Shown: positions 1-10,367 of the stretch, piece by piece | Layout of the letters: every line of letters begins with the position of its first letter | Numbering within the stretch: the first letter of the stretch is position 1 | Assembly (NCBI GenBank): GCA_902729315.2 | Contig: LR746270.1 | Location: 5,545,721 to 5,609,720, forward strand | DNA: 64,000 nucleotides | From: Spirodela intermedia | Taxonomy: Eukaryota > Streptophyta > Magnoliopsida > Alismatales > Araceae | Reading direction: 5' to 3' | Translations under genes and position numbers: made by a program | Notes under the pieces: model-generated | Seen by the model: the letters and a program-made list of their open reading frames with translations, nothing else | Told to the model about the DNA's origin: nothing | The model's database searches: none

Positions 1-1128
1 AGAGTTCTGGCGTCGCGACGGCGATATGTCTACGATGCACCGGAATCCTGAGCATTCGGGAGGATCGTCGTGTAGTGTCCACGGCCTTGAAGGCTCTCCT
101 TGGACAAAGACGACGTGGGCAATCTCTAGATCTTCTCGCGAAGTCTAGAGATCAATGAAGTGGGTCGTCGAGTTATCTCCAGCGGCTGTCACCCGGCGGA
201 GCAGAAAAACGGAGACTTTGCGGCTCTCTGGCGGCTGTCACCCGACGAAGAGAAGCTGGATGGAGGTGGGGCGCGTGTTAGGGAACTTCATCCTCAGGTC
301 CGCATAGCAAGAGGAGGCTCTTCATTGCATTTGGTACGCTCTCAAGAGGTGGCAACTCGTCTCCCGGCGGATTGTCCTCTTCCCGACGACGGCTTGTTCG
401 TCGATCAATCGGAGATGATTTACTCGATGGATTTGCGATCCTTTTATCGCGAATTGTTCAGCAATTTTAGTAGCAATGCTCCGCGAATCGCGTTGATGAG
501 ATTTTTGCCGATGATCCAGCGATTCTCGTTGCTTAATCCTTCACCAGTGATCTGCAGGAAGGTCGCGATAATCAGATAAAAATATATGAATTTTGACTCT
601 GGGAGGATTCGAACCCGTGCCAGTTGTCCGCCTATGAGGAAGATGTGACGCAGGTTTAGTCCCACATCGGTTGTGCGCCGATTTTTCGGGCGAATATATA
701 GTAATGTTAGCTTTCTAAGCAAAGTCACTTCTCTCGCATGTACGACCACTCCTTGCCCCACAGCCGGCTGGCCACCAGTGACGTGGAAGGGGAGTGGCGC
801 ACTTGTGCCGTCTATGAGTCCAAGCTAAGCACTCGAGCCCCTACTCGCGGCTACTCCCCGACTGCACTTCCGACCCACTTGCGGGCCCGGCTGGCCGGCA
901 GGTCCCCCATTTTGTAATATTTTATTTCTTTTTCTTCATTTATCTCAAAAGTAAGACTGTAAAAATCATATAAATTCGTATAAAATCACATAATTACCCA
1001 AAAAATCACATTAATCAACTGAAAACCACTTTTCACACTTTAACATAATTACAAGTCTATTTATCACGAGTTAAGGCTAAAACTATATTATTTACTAATT
1101 ATTAACTCATGATAATGAAGACTTATCA
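1..1128 (-). mobile_element. Family A (Athila-like) LTR, cut by window edge
   Basis: The sequence matches the antisense form of the 1.63 kb LTR seen complete at 13045-14674 and 20269-21908, starting inside it and running to its sense-start terminus (reads ...GACTTATCA at 1117-1128). It sits inside an older LTR of the same family, which resumes at 1129 exactly where the family sequence is interrupted. The 5 bp on the right (ATCGT, 1129-1133) should be its target duplication; the matching left copy lies outside the window. No internal retroelement sequence is attached on the visible side, so it is probably a solo LTR. Confidence 0.85.
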
Positions 1129-1869
1129 ATCGTCCTCTTCCCGATGATGACTTATTCGTCAATCAATTTGAGATGCTTTACTCGATGAATTCACGATTCT
1201 TTTATCACGAATTGTTCAATAATTTTAGTAAAAAAGCTTTGCAAATCCCATTGACGAGATTTTTGCTGATGATCTAGTGATTTTGGTTGCTTAATCCTTC
1301 ACCAGCAATTTGTGAGAAAGTCACGATAATCAGATCAAAAAATATGAGTTTTGGCTCTAGGAGGATTCAAACCTTTGTCGGTTGCCCGCCCTTTCTAGGG
1401 AAGGTGACACGGGTTTAGTCCCACATCGCTTGTGTGATGATTTTTCAGGCAAATATATAGTAATGTTACATTTCAAAGTAAGTCCCTTGCCCCACAGCCG
1501 GCTGGCCACCAGTGACGTGGAAAGGGAGTGGCACAAATGTGCCCCTATCGATCCAACCCGCTTGAGCCCCTGCTCGCGGCTACTCCTTGACTGCACTTCT
1601 GACATGCTTGTAGGCCTAGCTGGCTAGTGGGTCCTCCTCATTTTTTGTCATATTTTTATTTTTTATTTCTTTTTCTTCATTTATCTCAAAAGTCAGAATA
1701 TAAAATTTATATAAATACATGTAAAATCACATAATTACCCAAAAATTCACGTTAATCAACTGAAAACAACTTTTCACACTTTAACACAAATATAAGTCTA
1801 TTTATCATGAGTTAAGGCTAAAACTATATTAGTTACTAATTACTAAGTCATGATAATGAAGACTTATCA
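1129..1869 (-). mobile_element. Family A 3' LTR of element M, interrupted
   Basis: This is the sense-5' part of an older, more diverged family A LTR read in antisense. It ends at 1869 with ...GACTTATCA and directly abuts a purine-tract complement (1870-1880), as a 3' LTR should. The rest of this LTR lies left of the LTR inserted at 1-1128 and outside the window. It belongs to the minus-strand element whose internal region runs 1870-6122. Confidence 0.8.
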
Positions 1870-1880
1870 CACCCCCCAAC
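1870..1880 (-). other. Polypurine tract of element M
   Basis: On the minus strand this reads AGTTGGGGGGTG immediately before the LTR start TGATAAGTC. This is the position and composition of the plus-strand primer of LTR retrotransposons. Element P has the counterpart at 12669-12681. Confidence 0.75.
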
Positions 1881-1885
1881 TTAAA

Positions 1886-3840
1886 TCATTGTTAGTCCCT
1901 TAGCAATGAAATTACGAAAATAAAAATTTACAAATCTCAAATATCATATTTCAATACAAAAAAAAATAATAATTAAAAATGATGCACTTTTAGACACTTT
2001 GGATTCTTATATCAAGTATTTAAGAATGATCTCAAGCACTTAAATGTTTAAACACTCCTTGAAATAACAATCTAGACTTCACTTCTTCTATTCACATCTT
2101 TATCACTTCTTCACTTATAGATATATTTACAAGATGTTTCAATTATCAATACTCATCCAAGAATAATATTGATCCTACATTTCTCTTTCTCTATAGCTTG
2201 ATTTTTGAAGTTTGCACTATATTTCTTCCTTCTTTTTTTATATATATATATAGTAGATAAGTAGCTTTTTCTATAGACAAATTTCAACAATAAGAATGAT
2301 GTCTCACACCCTCCATGTCTACTCTTCATTTTCAGGGCTTTCACTTTATCCACTTATTTTGTAACAAGTGTTTTTCTATGCACGATTTTTGACAATGAGA
2401 ATGATGTCTCACCCTCCATGTGTACTCTTCATTTCTAGACATTTCACATTGCTCTCTCTTTTTTTTTTTTTCGAAATAAGTGATTTCTCCTCACAAGTCC
2501 TATAGATGAGGGTGCAAAAATCTCCATTAAACTCAAATGATCAATCAAATTTTCAAATCAAGTAAATACTATCCATCAAGATCATGAAGTGAAAATTTGT
2601 AAAATTAAATCCATGTTATCTATCATGTATCTAAGGGGTATTCCAACATTTCATGCTACTAGATCATTCTTTTGACTCAATAATAATCTTCTTAGTATCT
2701 TTTGGTATCAATCAATCGAATTGATTTCATTTTTCCTACATGAAATATCATGTAAGAAATTTGTAAATTAGATAGTTCTGACAATTCTATTTTCTATTTT
2801 CAGTTCTATTTTTAGCAACAATAAATTTGTCAAAAATAAATCAAAACTATCCTCTTTATAGCTGTAATTTCGAATTTCAATAATATATGTCTAGGGGATT
2901 GAAATGTGAGAAAAGGGTCTCTAGAGTTTTAAATTTCGGGTTGTTTTTTTTGTTTGCTATTTTTGACAATTTGTTATTCGACAAAAAACCAGAAAATAGA
3001 TGTTGCAGTTTTTTCAAAAAAAATTTATAATTTTTTTAGTTGCTGTTCTTAGTTGAATAAAATGCAAACACATGTTCTTAATCATACTACATAATAAATT
3101 AATAATTAATACTTCACCCCCAACTTAAAAATGACATTGTCTTCAATGACACAGAAAAATCGAAACAGAATATGCAAAAAATATAATTTTCAAGTGAAGC
3201 ATGCATATTTGTAGAGTTAAGCATTAAAAATATTGTCATAAATAATAAAGCTCAGAAAGACATCACCTCAACCTTATTTTTAATTTTCCACTTCATCTTA
3301 CACTCCTCCTGCACTTTTTTGAAAAACAAATATAGAAACAAGTATTGCAAAATTCTAAGAAAAATAGAGCTTAAAAAAAAATCAAACAGAATGAAATAAA
3401 TACTATGGGTTGCCTCCCATGCAGCGCTAAATTTAATGTCTTCAGCTGGACAGCTCTTAGATCATATAAGATGATCTATGGCTATCAAAATATATTTGTA
3501 TCCCAAGGTAAGTTTCATGATATTCATTTTAGATTTAGCATAAATTTATATACTTCATATATATACTTTGACATATTTTCAGCCAAAACAAAATGAAAAT
3601 TAATAAAATTTTCCCAAAAATAACATTTCTATTTTGAAAAGAATCTTTCCTCATTTTTATCTTATTTTGTAAGGCTCTCATTCATTAATAAATACTTTCT
3701 ATAAATAGATCATATAATGTGATCACGCCATATAATTTTCAAATTAGCTCTTACCTAATCTAGAATTTTTTCATCTAAATTGATATCTCTAATTCTTCTC
3801 TCCATCCATTTCTTAATGTGTTCTTTTATTTGCATAATCT
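1886..3840 (-). other. Non-coding 3' internal region of element M
   Basis: AT-rich sequence without a credible ORF. Its minus strand is collinear with the 3' region of element P on the plus strand (9440-9595 joined to 11398-12681). The join point at about 3262 is intact here and represents the empty site for the family C LTR inserted in P. The block GGGTTGCCTCCCATGCAGCG near 3407 lies where P has the related text at about 9445. Confidence 0.65.
2266..2455 (-). repeat. Two-copy tandem repeat, units of about 90-100 bp
   Basis: Two adjacent units share a core reading AAGAATGATGTCTCAC / GAGAATGATGTCTCAC, followed by CCTCCATGT and ACTCTTCATTT. The same duplication is present in element P (about 12140-12330), so it predates the separation of the two elements. 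Confidence 0.65.
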
Positions 3841-3844
3841 TCCC

Positions 3845-4375
3845 CTACTCCATTTTATCTTCCATACATATTTGTTCAATTTGCAAGGAGTGAAATATTT
3901 CAAGCTTAGAAGTAATTCTAATGGGCTGTGGGTTTTGAAGGATAGAAGGATTGTCTTCTTTAATCTCAGATCTAATGAATTCAGTAAAATTCAAATTGTC
4001 TCCTCCAAAATTATCTCTATATTCATATTCATTAATTTTATTTTTTCCCATTAGTTGAATCAACTCTTTTTCTAACTTTTCATTTCTCAACTCATCAAAT
4101 TCTTCATCTTCCCAAGAGTTATCTTTTAATTTCGGTATATGATATTCATCATCATTTTCACTATCAACATCCACGGCTGCAAAATTATGATTATATTTAT
4201 TAATTTCGTCTCCTACATTTCCCAAATCAATTGATTTATCCTCACCTAAAATATGTTTATCTTCATTTCTGTCCTTACTCCTTTCTACTAAAATTTGGAT
4301 GATTCTTTCATGATCAACTGCTATTTCTTCATCTAAGGGCTCTTTCTCCTCATCATCCTCACTATATTCATTCAT
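3845..4375 (-). CDS. Acidic ORF downstream of gag in element M
   Basis: An uninterrupted frame of 176 codons from the ATG at 4375; the frame stays open a little upstream but without another ATG. The product is rich in Glu and Asp (for example NEYSEDDEEKEPLDEE near its N-terminus) and mostly polar. I see no signal peptide, membrane span or recognisable enzyme motif. It follows the gag remnants in the same direction and occupies the place where pol would be expected. It stays open while the neighbouring gag has several stops, which could be chance or could mean a later origin or selection. It may be the C-terminal part of gag or an element-specific accessory frame. I do not assign a function. 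Confidence 0.4.
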   Translation of the reverse strand: MNEYSEDDEEKEPLDEEIAVDHERIIQILVERSKDRNEDKHILGEDKSIDLGNVGDEINKYNHNFAAVDVDSENDDEYHIPKLKDNSWEDEEFDELRNEKLEKELIQLMGKNKINEYEYRDNFGGDNLNFTEFIRSEIKEDNPSILQNPQPIRITSKLEIFHSLQIEQICMEDKME

Positions 4376-4476
4376 CAATTGTGAGTAATAAATGATTTTA
4401 TTCAAATTTTCTGCTACTATATTTCAGTCTTAATATTCTCATTTACTTCTAATGACTCATCAATTTCTTCTAATAA

Positions 4477-5816
4477 TTAGAAATAAGGATCAAGTAAAAT
4501 ATTCTCACTCAATGTATTCAATGTCCTAACATTTTCATTTTGTGGGTTTTTTTCTTGATTTATCCAGTTATATTCTCCTTGCTGAAATCTTACTATTAGA
4601 CAATTTTCGGAATTTTCTATGGGCTGACTAGGTGGCTGTCCCTCTTCTCTCCTATTCTCAAAAGCCTCTATAATTTGTTTTTGGTGCAACATCATTTGAT
4701 TCATAATTTGTTGTATCATTTAGCTCATTTGCTGCATCATTTTCATAGTATCAAGTTGGATTTGAGAGGGCTGATTTTTCTGAAATCTATGTTCTTATTT
4801 TAGACAAAATTTAAAATTTGAATTGGATCTAAGTGCTTCTGAATTTTGAATATTATTTAGGTTTCTCCACGAAAAATTATTCCCCTAATTAGGATTATAA
4901 GAATTAGAAAAATATTTCTTATTTTTACTAAAATCGTGGGGTACCTGTACTTGTTCTTACCAAGGATGATATTGAAATTCAAAATGATCATTTTCACCAT
5001 ACATAGGACAAGCACTATATACATTCAATTGAAGGTTAGGAGGCTTTCTAATATTCTCAATAATTAAATCAATTTTTTCTAATATTTAATTAATCTGATT
5101 AACCTCATTTCTAAATTTAGAATCATCATCATGATGCAATTCATAAATTCCTCTCTTCTTATCCCTATCATATAATTCAAAAGAGGCTTGATCTCTAGAA
5201 TTTTCACTTAAATTCTCATAAAGACTATAAATCTCATCAAAGGTTTTCTCCATAAAAGTTCCTCCACATATAAAATCAACCATATTTCAATGTTGTTCTA
5301 ATAATCCATCATAAAAAATTATATTGAGCTGTCGCTTTCTAAGTAAATCTTTAAATGTTTCTCATGTACCATGTAAAGTTTATCCTGGTTTTTGAGAAAA
5401 ACTCTATATATGTTTTCTCATATTTTGAGTTTTTCAAGGGATAAATTTTTTGAAGAAAGGCTTGTTCTATGTCTTTCCAGCTAGTTAATTCTTTATCTAA
5501 TATGGATAGCCAATGACTAGCTTTGTCCCTAAGTGTATGAGAAAATAGTTTCACCTTAATAATTTCTAGTGTAACTTGAGAGAGATTAACTAAATCATAG
5601 ACTATATGAAATTTTTAAGTGCTGATGAGATTCCTCTAAAGGCAATCCATGAAAATTAGGGAGTATTTGAAAATTTTCTTGATTTATTTCGAATTTAATA
5701 GTGGGTGCTAATGGGACTCTAATATTGGATGCTCTTTGAAATGAATAAGGGATATAATGATTTTTTATGGCCATAAGATTGCTCTCAGTTTGACCTGTAC
5801 ATCCTTCAGAATCCAT
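4477..5816 (-). pseudogene. Decayed gag of element M (Ty3/gypsy, Athila-like)
   Basis: Four separated frames read in order on the minus strand. The first starts at an ATG at 5816 and contains NFHGLPLEESHQHLK. A second (5554-5351) has LRDKASHWLSILDKELTSW and FLQKIYPL. A third (5283-5086) has MVDFICGGTFMEKTFDEIY and LYENLSENS. The fourth (4719-4477) is a Gln/Met-rich stretch. Order and wording match capsid-domain gag of plant Ty3/gypsy elements of the Athila type, where the product forms the virus-like particle. A CPMYGENDHF stretch near 5010 looks like an eroded zinc knuckle. Stops and frame changes between blocks make it non-functional. Confidence 0.75.
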
Positions 5817-6100
5817 CAAAATTAATTTTTATTTTGGATTTTTAGTTTTGAATGAAATAATGAAAGGATTTTCTAGCCTTGGATGTAAGGATCTTCTATT
5901 ATGCATAAAAAAAATAAATTTAAGGAAAAAGTTTAGTAATTATTACCCTCCTTCAGTATGCTCAAGTCCTTGCTTTGCTTCTCTTCATTTCCTTTTTAAA
6001 AAAACAAAATTTCAGAAAGAATAAAATAAGAGTTAATTTTTTCTTTTTTTTGTGTATTTTAAGAGAAAAATAGAAACATATTAAATATTATGCAATACAA

Positions 6101-6122
6101 CCCCAGCAATAGAACCAAAATT
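6101..6122 (-). other. Degenerate primer-binding site of element M
   Basis: On the minus strand, directly after the LTR end ...ATGTCA, the sequence reads AATTTTGG, then four changed bases, then ATTGCTGGGG. Athila-type plant elements have TTTTGGCGCC followed by GTTGCCGGGG here. Position and partial identity identify the 5' LTR boundary and fix the sense direction of family A LTRs. Confidence 0.6.
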
Positions 6123-6630
6123 TGACATGACTTAGTCGCTGTATAGTAAACCACGTAAATTTAAAGTTTATAAAACTAGAAAATACAAATTTTCAGATAT
6201 TTAAAAATATTTATGAACAAATATATCAATTATCATTCAATAAAAGTTCCAAAAATAATAGTAATTTTCAAGTTGATCATAGGGATGTAATATAATATTA
6301 AGTGGTTATTCAGAATTTTTTTCAAAGAATATTATTTTCTATGAATTATATACTAGAAAATGAAAAGGAAATATATTTAAAATTCACGAGAAAGAGAAAT
6401 AATGGTGTAGACGTCAACGTTCAGCAAATGCGAATTGAGTAGAAGTAGAGTTCTACTCGGTAATTCTTACTTAAGTGATTATAGACAATTTAATTAATCA
6501 AATTAAGATCTTTAAAAGCCGAAAGAATCATAATTGAATGAGTATAGGTTGGTAAATTTAAAATCAATAAATTATCATTAAATGAAGCAGAAATTAAGTT
6601 GAAAGCAGGAAAACAAAGTTTCGGCGTCGC
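6123..6630 (-). mobile_element. Truncated family A 5' LTR of element M
   Basis: Starts TGACATGACTTAGTCG and follows the antisense family A LTR sequence for about 500 bp, up to CGGCGTCGC near 6630. Homology then stops abruptly and plus-strand reverse transcriptase sequence of element P begins. The break is therefore a junction between two oppositely oriented elements, not a normal LTR boundary. Confidence 0.75.
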
Positions 6631-6639
6631 AACAAGAAG

Positions 6640-9236
6640 AAGAATTATTAGATGTACTTTGAAAAAATAAGAAGACTATTGTTTGGAAAATGGATGATCT
6701 TAGGGACATTGATATGAGTATATGTATGCATAACGTATATCCAGAGGAGGGGGCTAGAACTAGCAGAGAACCACAATGAAGATTAAATCCTAGCATGATG
6801 AAAATTGTAAAAGAAGAAATTTTAAAGTGGTTGACTCTTGATATTATTTATCCTATTTTAGATAGCAAATAGTTTAGTACTACACAAGTGGTGTCAAAAA
6901 AATCAGGGATCACAATATTAAAAAAATGAGGATGAAATACAAATAAGATTAACTAATGGTTGGAGGGTTTACATTGATTATAGAAAATTAAATTTAGTTA
7001 CTAGAAAGTATCATTTTCTCCTACCATTTACTGATCAAATTTTGGAAAAATTAGTTGCAAAAATCTTTTTTTGTTTTCTAGATGGATACTCTCATTATAA
7101 TCAAATTTATATAAACCCTTTAGATTAAAAAAAATAACTTTCACTCGTTCATTTGGTACTTTCTTTTTAAACACATGCCTTTTGGTTTGTGTAATGCTCC
7201 ACCCACATTTCAAAGATGTATGCTGTCTATTTTTTATGATATGACTGAAAAATATATGAAAATTTTTATGGACGATTTTTCTAGTTTTGGTGAATCATTT
7301 GATAAATGCTTAAATCATTTACAACATGTACTTAAGAAATGTATAGAGAAAATATAGTTTTGAGTTGAGACAAATCACATGTTATGGTTAGAAAGAGAGT
7401 TGTGTTGGATCATCTTGTGAGTGAAAGGGGTTTAGGGGTGGATAGAGTAAAAATTGATATTATATCTAAAATGAAATCTTTGAATTTAGTAAAATAAATT
7501 AAATCTTTCTTGGGTCATGCAGGTTATTATAGAAAATTTATTCAAGATTTATTGAAAAATTCTAAACCTCTCACGATGTTATTATCTAAAGATGTGCCTT
7601 TTAATTTTGATGAGGAATGTTTTGAGTCTTTTTCTGAAATAAAAAGATTACTTACTGAGGCATCAATTTTACAAGCTCCTAATTAGTTCCTTCCCATTGA
7701 AATAATGTGTAATGCATCGAATTGTGTAGTGGGAGCCATTCTAGGACAAAGAAAAGAGTCAAAACCCATAGTAATTTGATATGTTAGTAAAACTATAGCC
7801 AATGCTCAATTAAATTACACCATGATTGTAAAAGAGTTGTTAGTTGTAGTATTTTTTATAGAAATATTTAAATCATATATTTTGGGAGCTAAAATTATTA
7901 TTTATACTGATCATGCAACATTAAAATATTTGTTAAATAAGAAAGATGTAAATCCATGTTTATTAAGGTGGATTTATTCTTCTAGAAATTTGACTTAGAA
8001 ATAAAAGATAAAAAAAGTTTCGAGAATGTTGTTGCTGACCATTTTCTAGATTGAGTGATATAGAAATAAATGCAACACCTTTACAAAACGTATTTCAAGA
8101 TAAACAATTGATGGCAGCCTAACATTAACCATCATCATGGTATACACATATTGTTAATTTTCAGATTTCTAGAAAAATTCTAGAACAGTAAGATAAGAAC
8201 AGAAAATATTATTTCTTTTCTAAGATTAGAAATTATTTTTGACATGATCTTGATTTATATTACTTGAGCAATGATCAAATTTTAAGGAAATGTGTTCTTG
8301 AAGAAGAATATCATAGGATTCTTAACATGTGCCATTCATCTAACTATGGAGGACATTTCTCTAGACGAAAAATAGCTATATTTTTTTTTTAGTACGGTTT
8401 TTATTGACCTACAATCATTAGAGATTCTATAGAATTTAGTAGAACGTGTATTTCATAAAAATCTCTAAGTAACATGAGTAACATGTTAGTAGTCAAAATT
8501 TTTGATGTATAGAGAATAGATTTCATAGGTCATTTCTCATCAGCTAAAAAATATGAATATATTTTACTTGCTATTGATTATGTGCATAAGTGGGTGGAAG
8601 CTATTCCTACTAGAACTAATGATCATAAAATCGCAATGAAATTTGTGTAGAAAAATATTTTTTTAAAATTTGAATGTCCTAGAGTGATTATTAATGATAG
8701 AAGAACACATTTTACAAATAAACATTTTAGAGAACTATTGAAAAAGAATAAAGTACATCATAGAGTAGCCACTCCATATTATCCTCAAACAAATGGGTAA
8801 GTTGAAGTAGCAAATAAGAAAATTCAGAAAATTTTGAGAAAAAAAGTTAGACCAAATAGGAAAGATTGACCCACAAAATTATAAGATGTATTATGGGCTT
8901 ATAGAATAGCTTATAAAAATCCTATAGGTATGTCCTCATTTTATCTCATTTTTGGAAAAGCCATGTCATCTTTTTGTGGAAATAGAACATAAAGTATTAT
9001 GGGCTATAAAGAATTTATGTATGGATGAAAAATCAGTAGGTGGGCATAAACTTTTTCAGTTACATAAGCTAGAGGAGTTGAGGAATGAAGCTTATGAAAA
9101 TCATAGAATATATAAAAGAAAAATTAAAACTTTTCATGATAAGTACAGTAGTATAAAAAAAATTGATGTTAGACAAAAAGTGTGGTTATATGATTTTAGG
9201 CCGAAATTGTTCCTAGAAAAATTAAAATCAAAATGA
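6640..9236 (+). pseudogene. Decayed pol of element P (Athila-like RT-RNase H-integrase)
   Basis: Domain order on the plus strand: pre-RT block (DDLRDIDMSICMH near 6690), RT core with MPFGLCNAPPTFQRC (7175) and IFMDDF catalytic block (about 7260), RNase H with YVSKTIANAQLNYT and IIIYTDHATLKYLLNKKD (about 7780-7945), and integrase. Integrase keeps a CHSSNYGGHF zinc-finger part (about 8330), LAIDYVHKWVEAIP (about 8570), IINDRRTHFTN and TPYYPQTNG (about 8690-8800). The aspartates and the glutamate of the DDE triad can be read, but Gln after TNG is a stop codon. Many stops and frameshifts make the gene inactive. The amino-acid wording is that of Athila-type Ty3/gypsy elements. Gag and protease are absent from its 5' side. 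Confidence 0.88.
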
Positions 9237-9595
9237 ATAGGGCCTTATGCGGTAGAAGAGACATAATCATGGGGCTATAATGATTAAAGATCCTAAAAGT
9301 TATAATCACTTTAAGATAAATTGACAGTGGCTTAAACATTACATAGAACATGAACACCTTGTAAAAAAAGTAATTTTATTATTAAAATAAATTCAAGAAT
9401 AAAATTAATATGTCTAGCTAGAGACATTAAATTCAACACTACATGAGAGGCAACTCATGGTCTTTATTTAATTTTGTTTTTTAAGCTCTATTTTTCTTAA
9501 AATTTTGCAATACTTGTTTCTATATTTGTTTTTTTTCTTGAAAAAAAGTGCAAGAGTATGAGATGAAGTAGAAAATTAAAAATGAGGTTGAGGTG
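9237..9595 (+). other. Non-coding region after pol of element P
   Basis: No ORF. It contains GAGGCAACTCATGG followed by a pyrimidine-rich, AT-rich run that matches, in inverse orientation, 3420-3260 of element M. It ends with AGGTG, the left target duplication of the family C LTR. Confidence 0.6.
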
Positions 9596-10137
9596 TGATA
9601 ACATGCTATTTATGCATGTAATTATATAATATTAATGCAAATTAAGGCATTAATCATTACAAATATATGCATGTTATCATATTTTAAGTATATTTCTATC
9701 ATTTTGTGTAAATCCATGTTGTGATCTTAAAATACATCAAATTATGGATTATTATAAATAATTACACATTATAATCTTTAATCCTAATTATATTTATGAT
9801 CATAATCATGTTTTAAGAGTGAAAAGATGAGAGAAAAGATATTTATTAACATTTATGTATTTATTTAAATTTATTTTATATAATACATAAATGTATAAAA
9901 TTAATTCAAATTTATTCTCTTCTTATTTTAATAATTTGACCTTTTATAATGATAGATTATTCAATTTTGAATCCAAAAAAAAAAAATTGAATTAATTTGG
10001 AGTTGTATTTTGAAAGTTATAATTTTTACAATTTTACAGAATTTTCTGAAATTTTTCTGAATTTATTTATTTTCGATTTTTAATGTTTTAAATTAATTAA
10101 AAAATCGCAAAAAAGGGGGTTATATGTCGCGCGTGTA

Positions 10138-10225
10138 CACGTGGATGCGACGGGGCACTCGGGGCCACGTGGATATGCCACGTGGACAGCACGGGGGCGT
10201 CTGCGTGGCGCTGATGTGACACGTG
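10138..10225. promoter_or_regulatory. Cluster of four G-boxes (CACGTG) in family C LTR
   Basis: CACGTG occurs at 10138-10143, 10166-10171, 10179-10184 and 10220-10225, three of them as CACGTGG. The cluster lies about 100-185 bp upstream of the TATA box at 10322. Two further copies lie downstream (10450-10455 and 10486-10491). G-boxes/ABRE cores bind plant bZIP and bHLH factors, so light- or ABA-linked activity of this LTR is possible but inferred. Confidence 0.6.
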
Positions 10226-10270
10226 GCGTATTTATAGTTACTATATATATTTATTTAATAAAGTATATAG

Positions 10271-10291
10271 GTCTTCCGATTATCGGAAGAC
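10271..10291. other. Palindrome between G-boxes and TATA in family C LTR
   Basis: Ten-base arms GTCTTCCGAT and ATCGGAAGAC are separated by one base. It lies about 30 bp upstream of the TATA box. It could be a dimeric factor site; no factor is assigned. Confidence 0.6.
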
Positions 10292-10321
10292 AAAGTATTA
10301 ATCCCTCTTAATCGTCATATC

Positions 10322-10367
10322 TTATATACCCGAATAAATTCCTTTGTTTCTCCCGTGTGGGACTAAA
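10322..10367 (+). promoter_or_regulatory. Core promoter of family C LTR
   Basis: TTATATA at 10322-10328 is followed about 30 bp later by GTGTGGGACTAAA (10355-10367). The same spacing of a TATA box and a TGTGGGACTAAA motif occurs in family A LTRs (TATA near 13475, motif 13507-13520), so transcription probably starts in or just before this motif. Confidence 0.5.

Larger units (their letters stand above)
1129..6630 (-). mobile_element. Element M: gag-only Athila-like retroelement
   Basis: Read on the minus strand the order is partial 5' LTR (6630-6123), degenerate primer-binding site (6122-6101), decayed gag (5816-4477), an open acidic ORF (4375-3845), a non-coding 3' region (about 3840-1886), polypurine tract and 3' LTR. 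No protease, reverse transcriptase or integrase is visible. The segment at 3405-3240 matches the DNA that follows integrase in element P (about 9440-9595), so pol appears to be missing between gag and the 3' region. It is therefore a non-autonomous, gag-bearing derivative; this is an inference from order and homology inside the window. Confidence 0.7.

Noticed and set aside
2266-2455. CRISPR-like array
   Set aside because: Only two long diverged tandem units in a plant retroelement; no spacers or cas genes.
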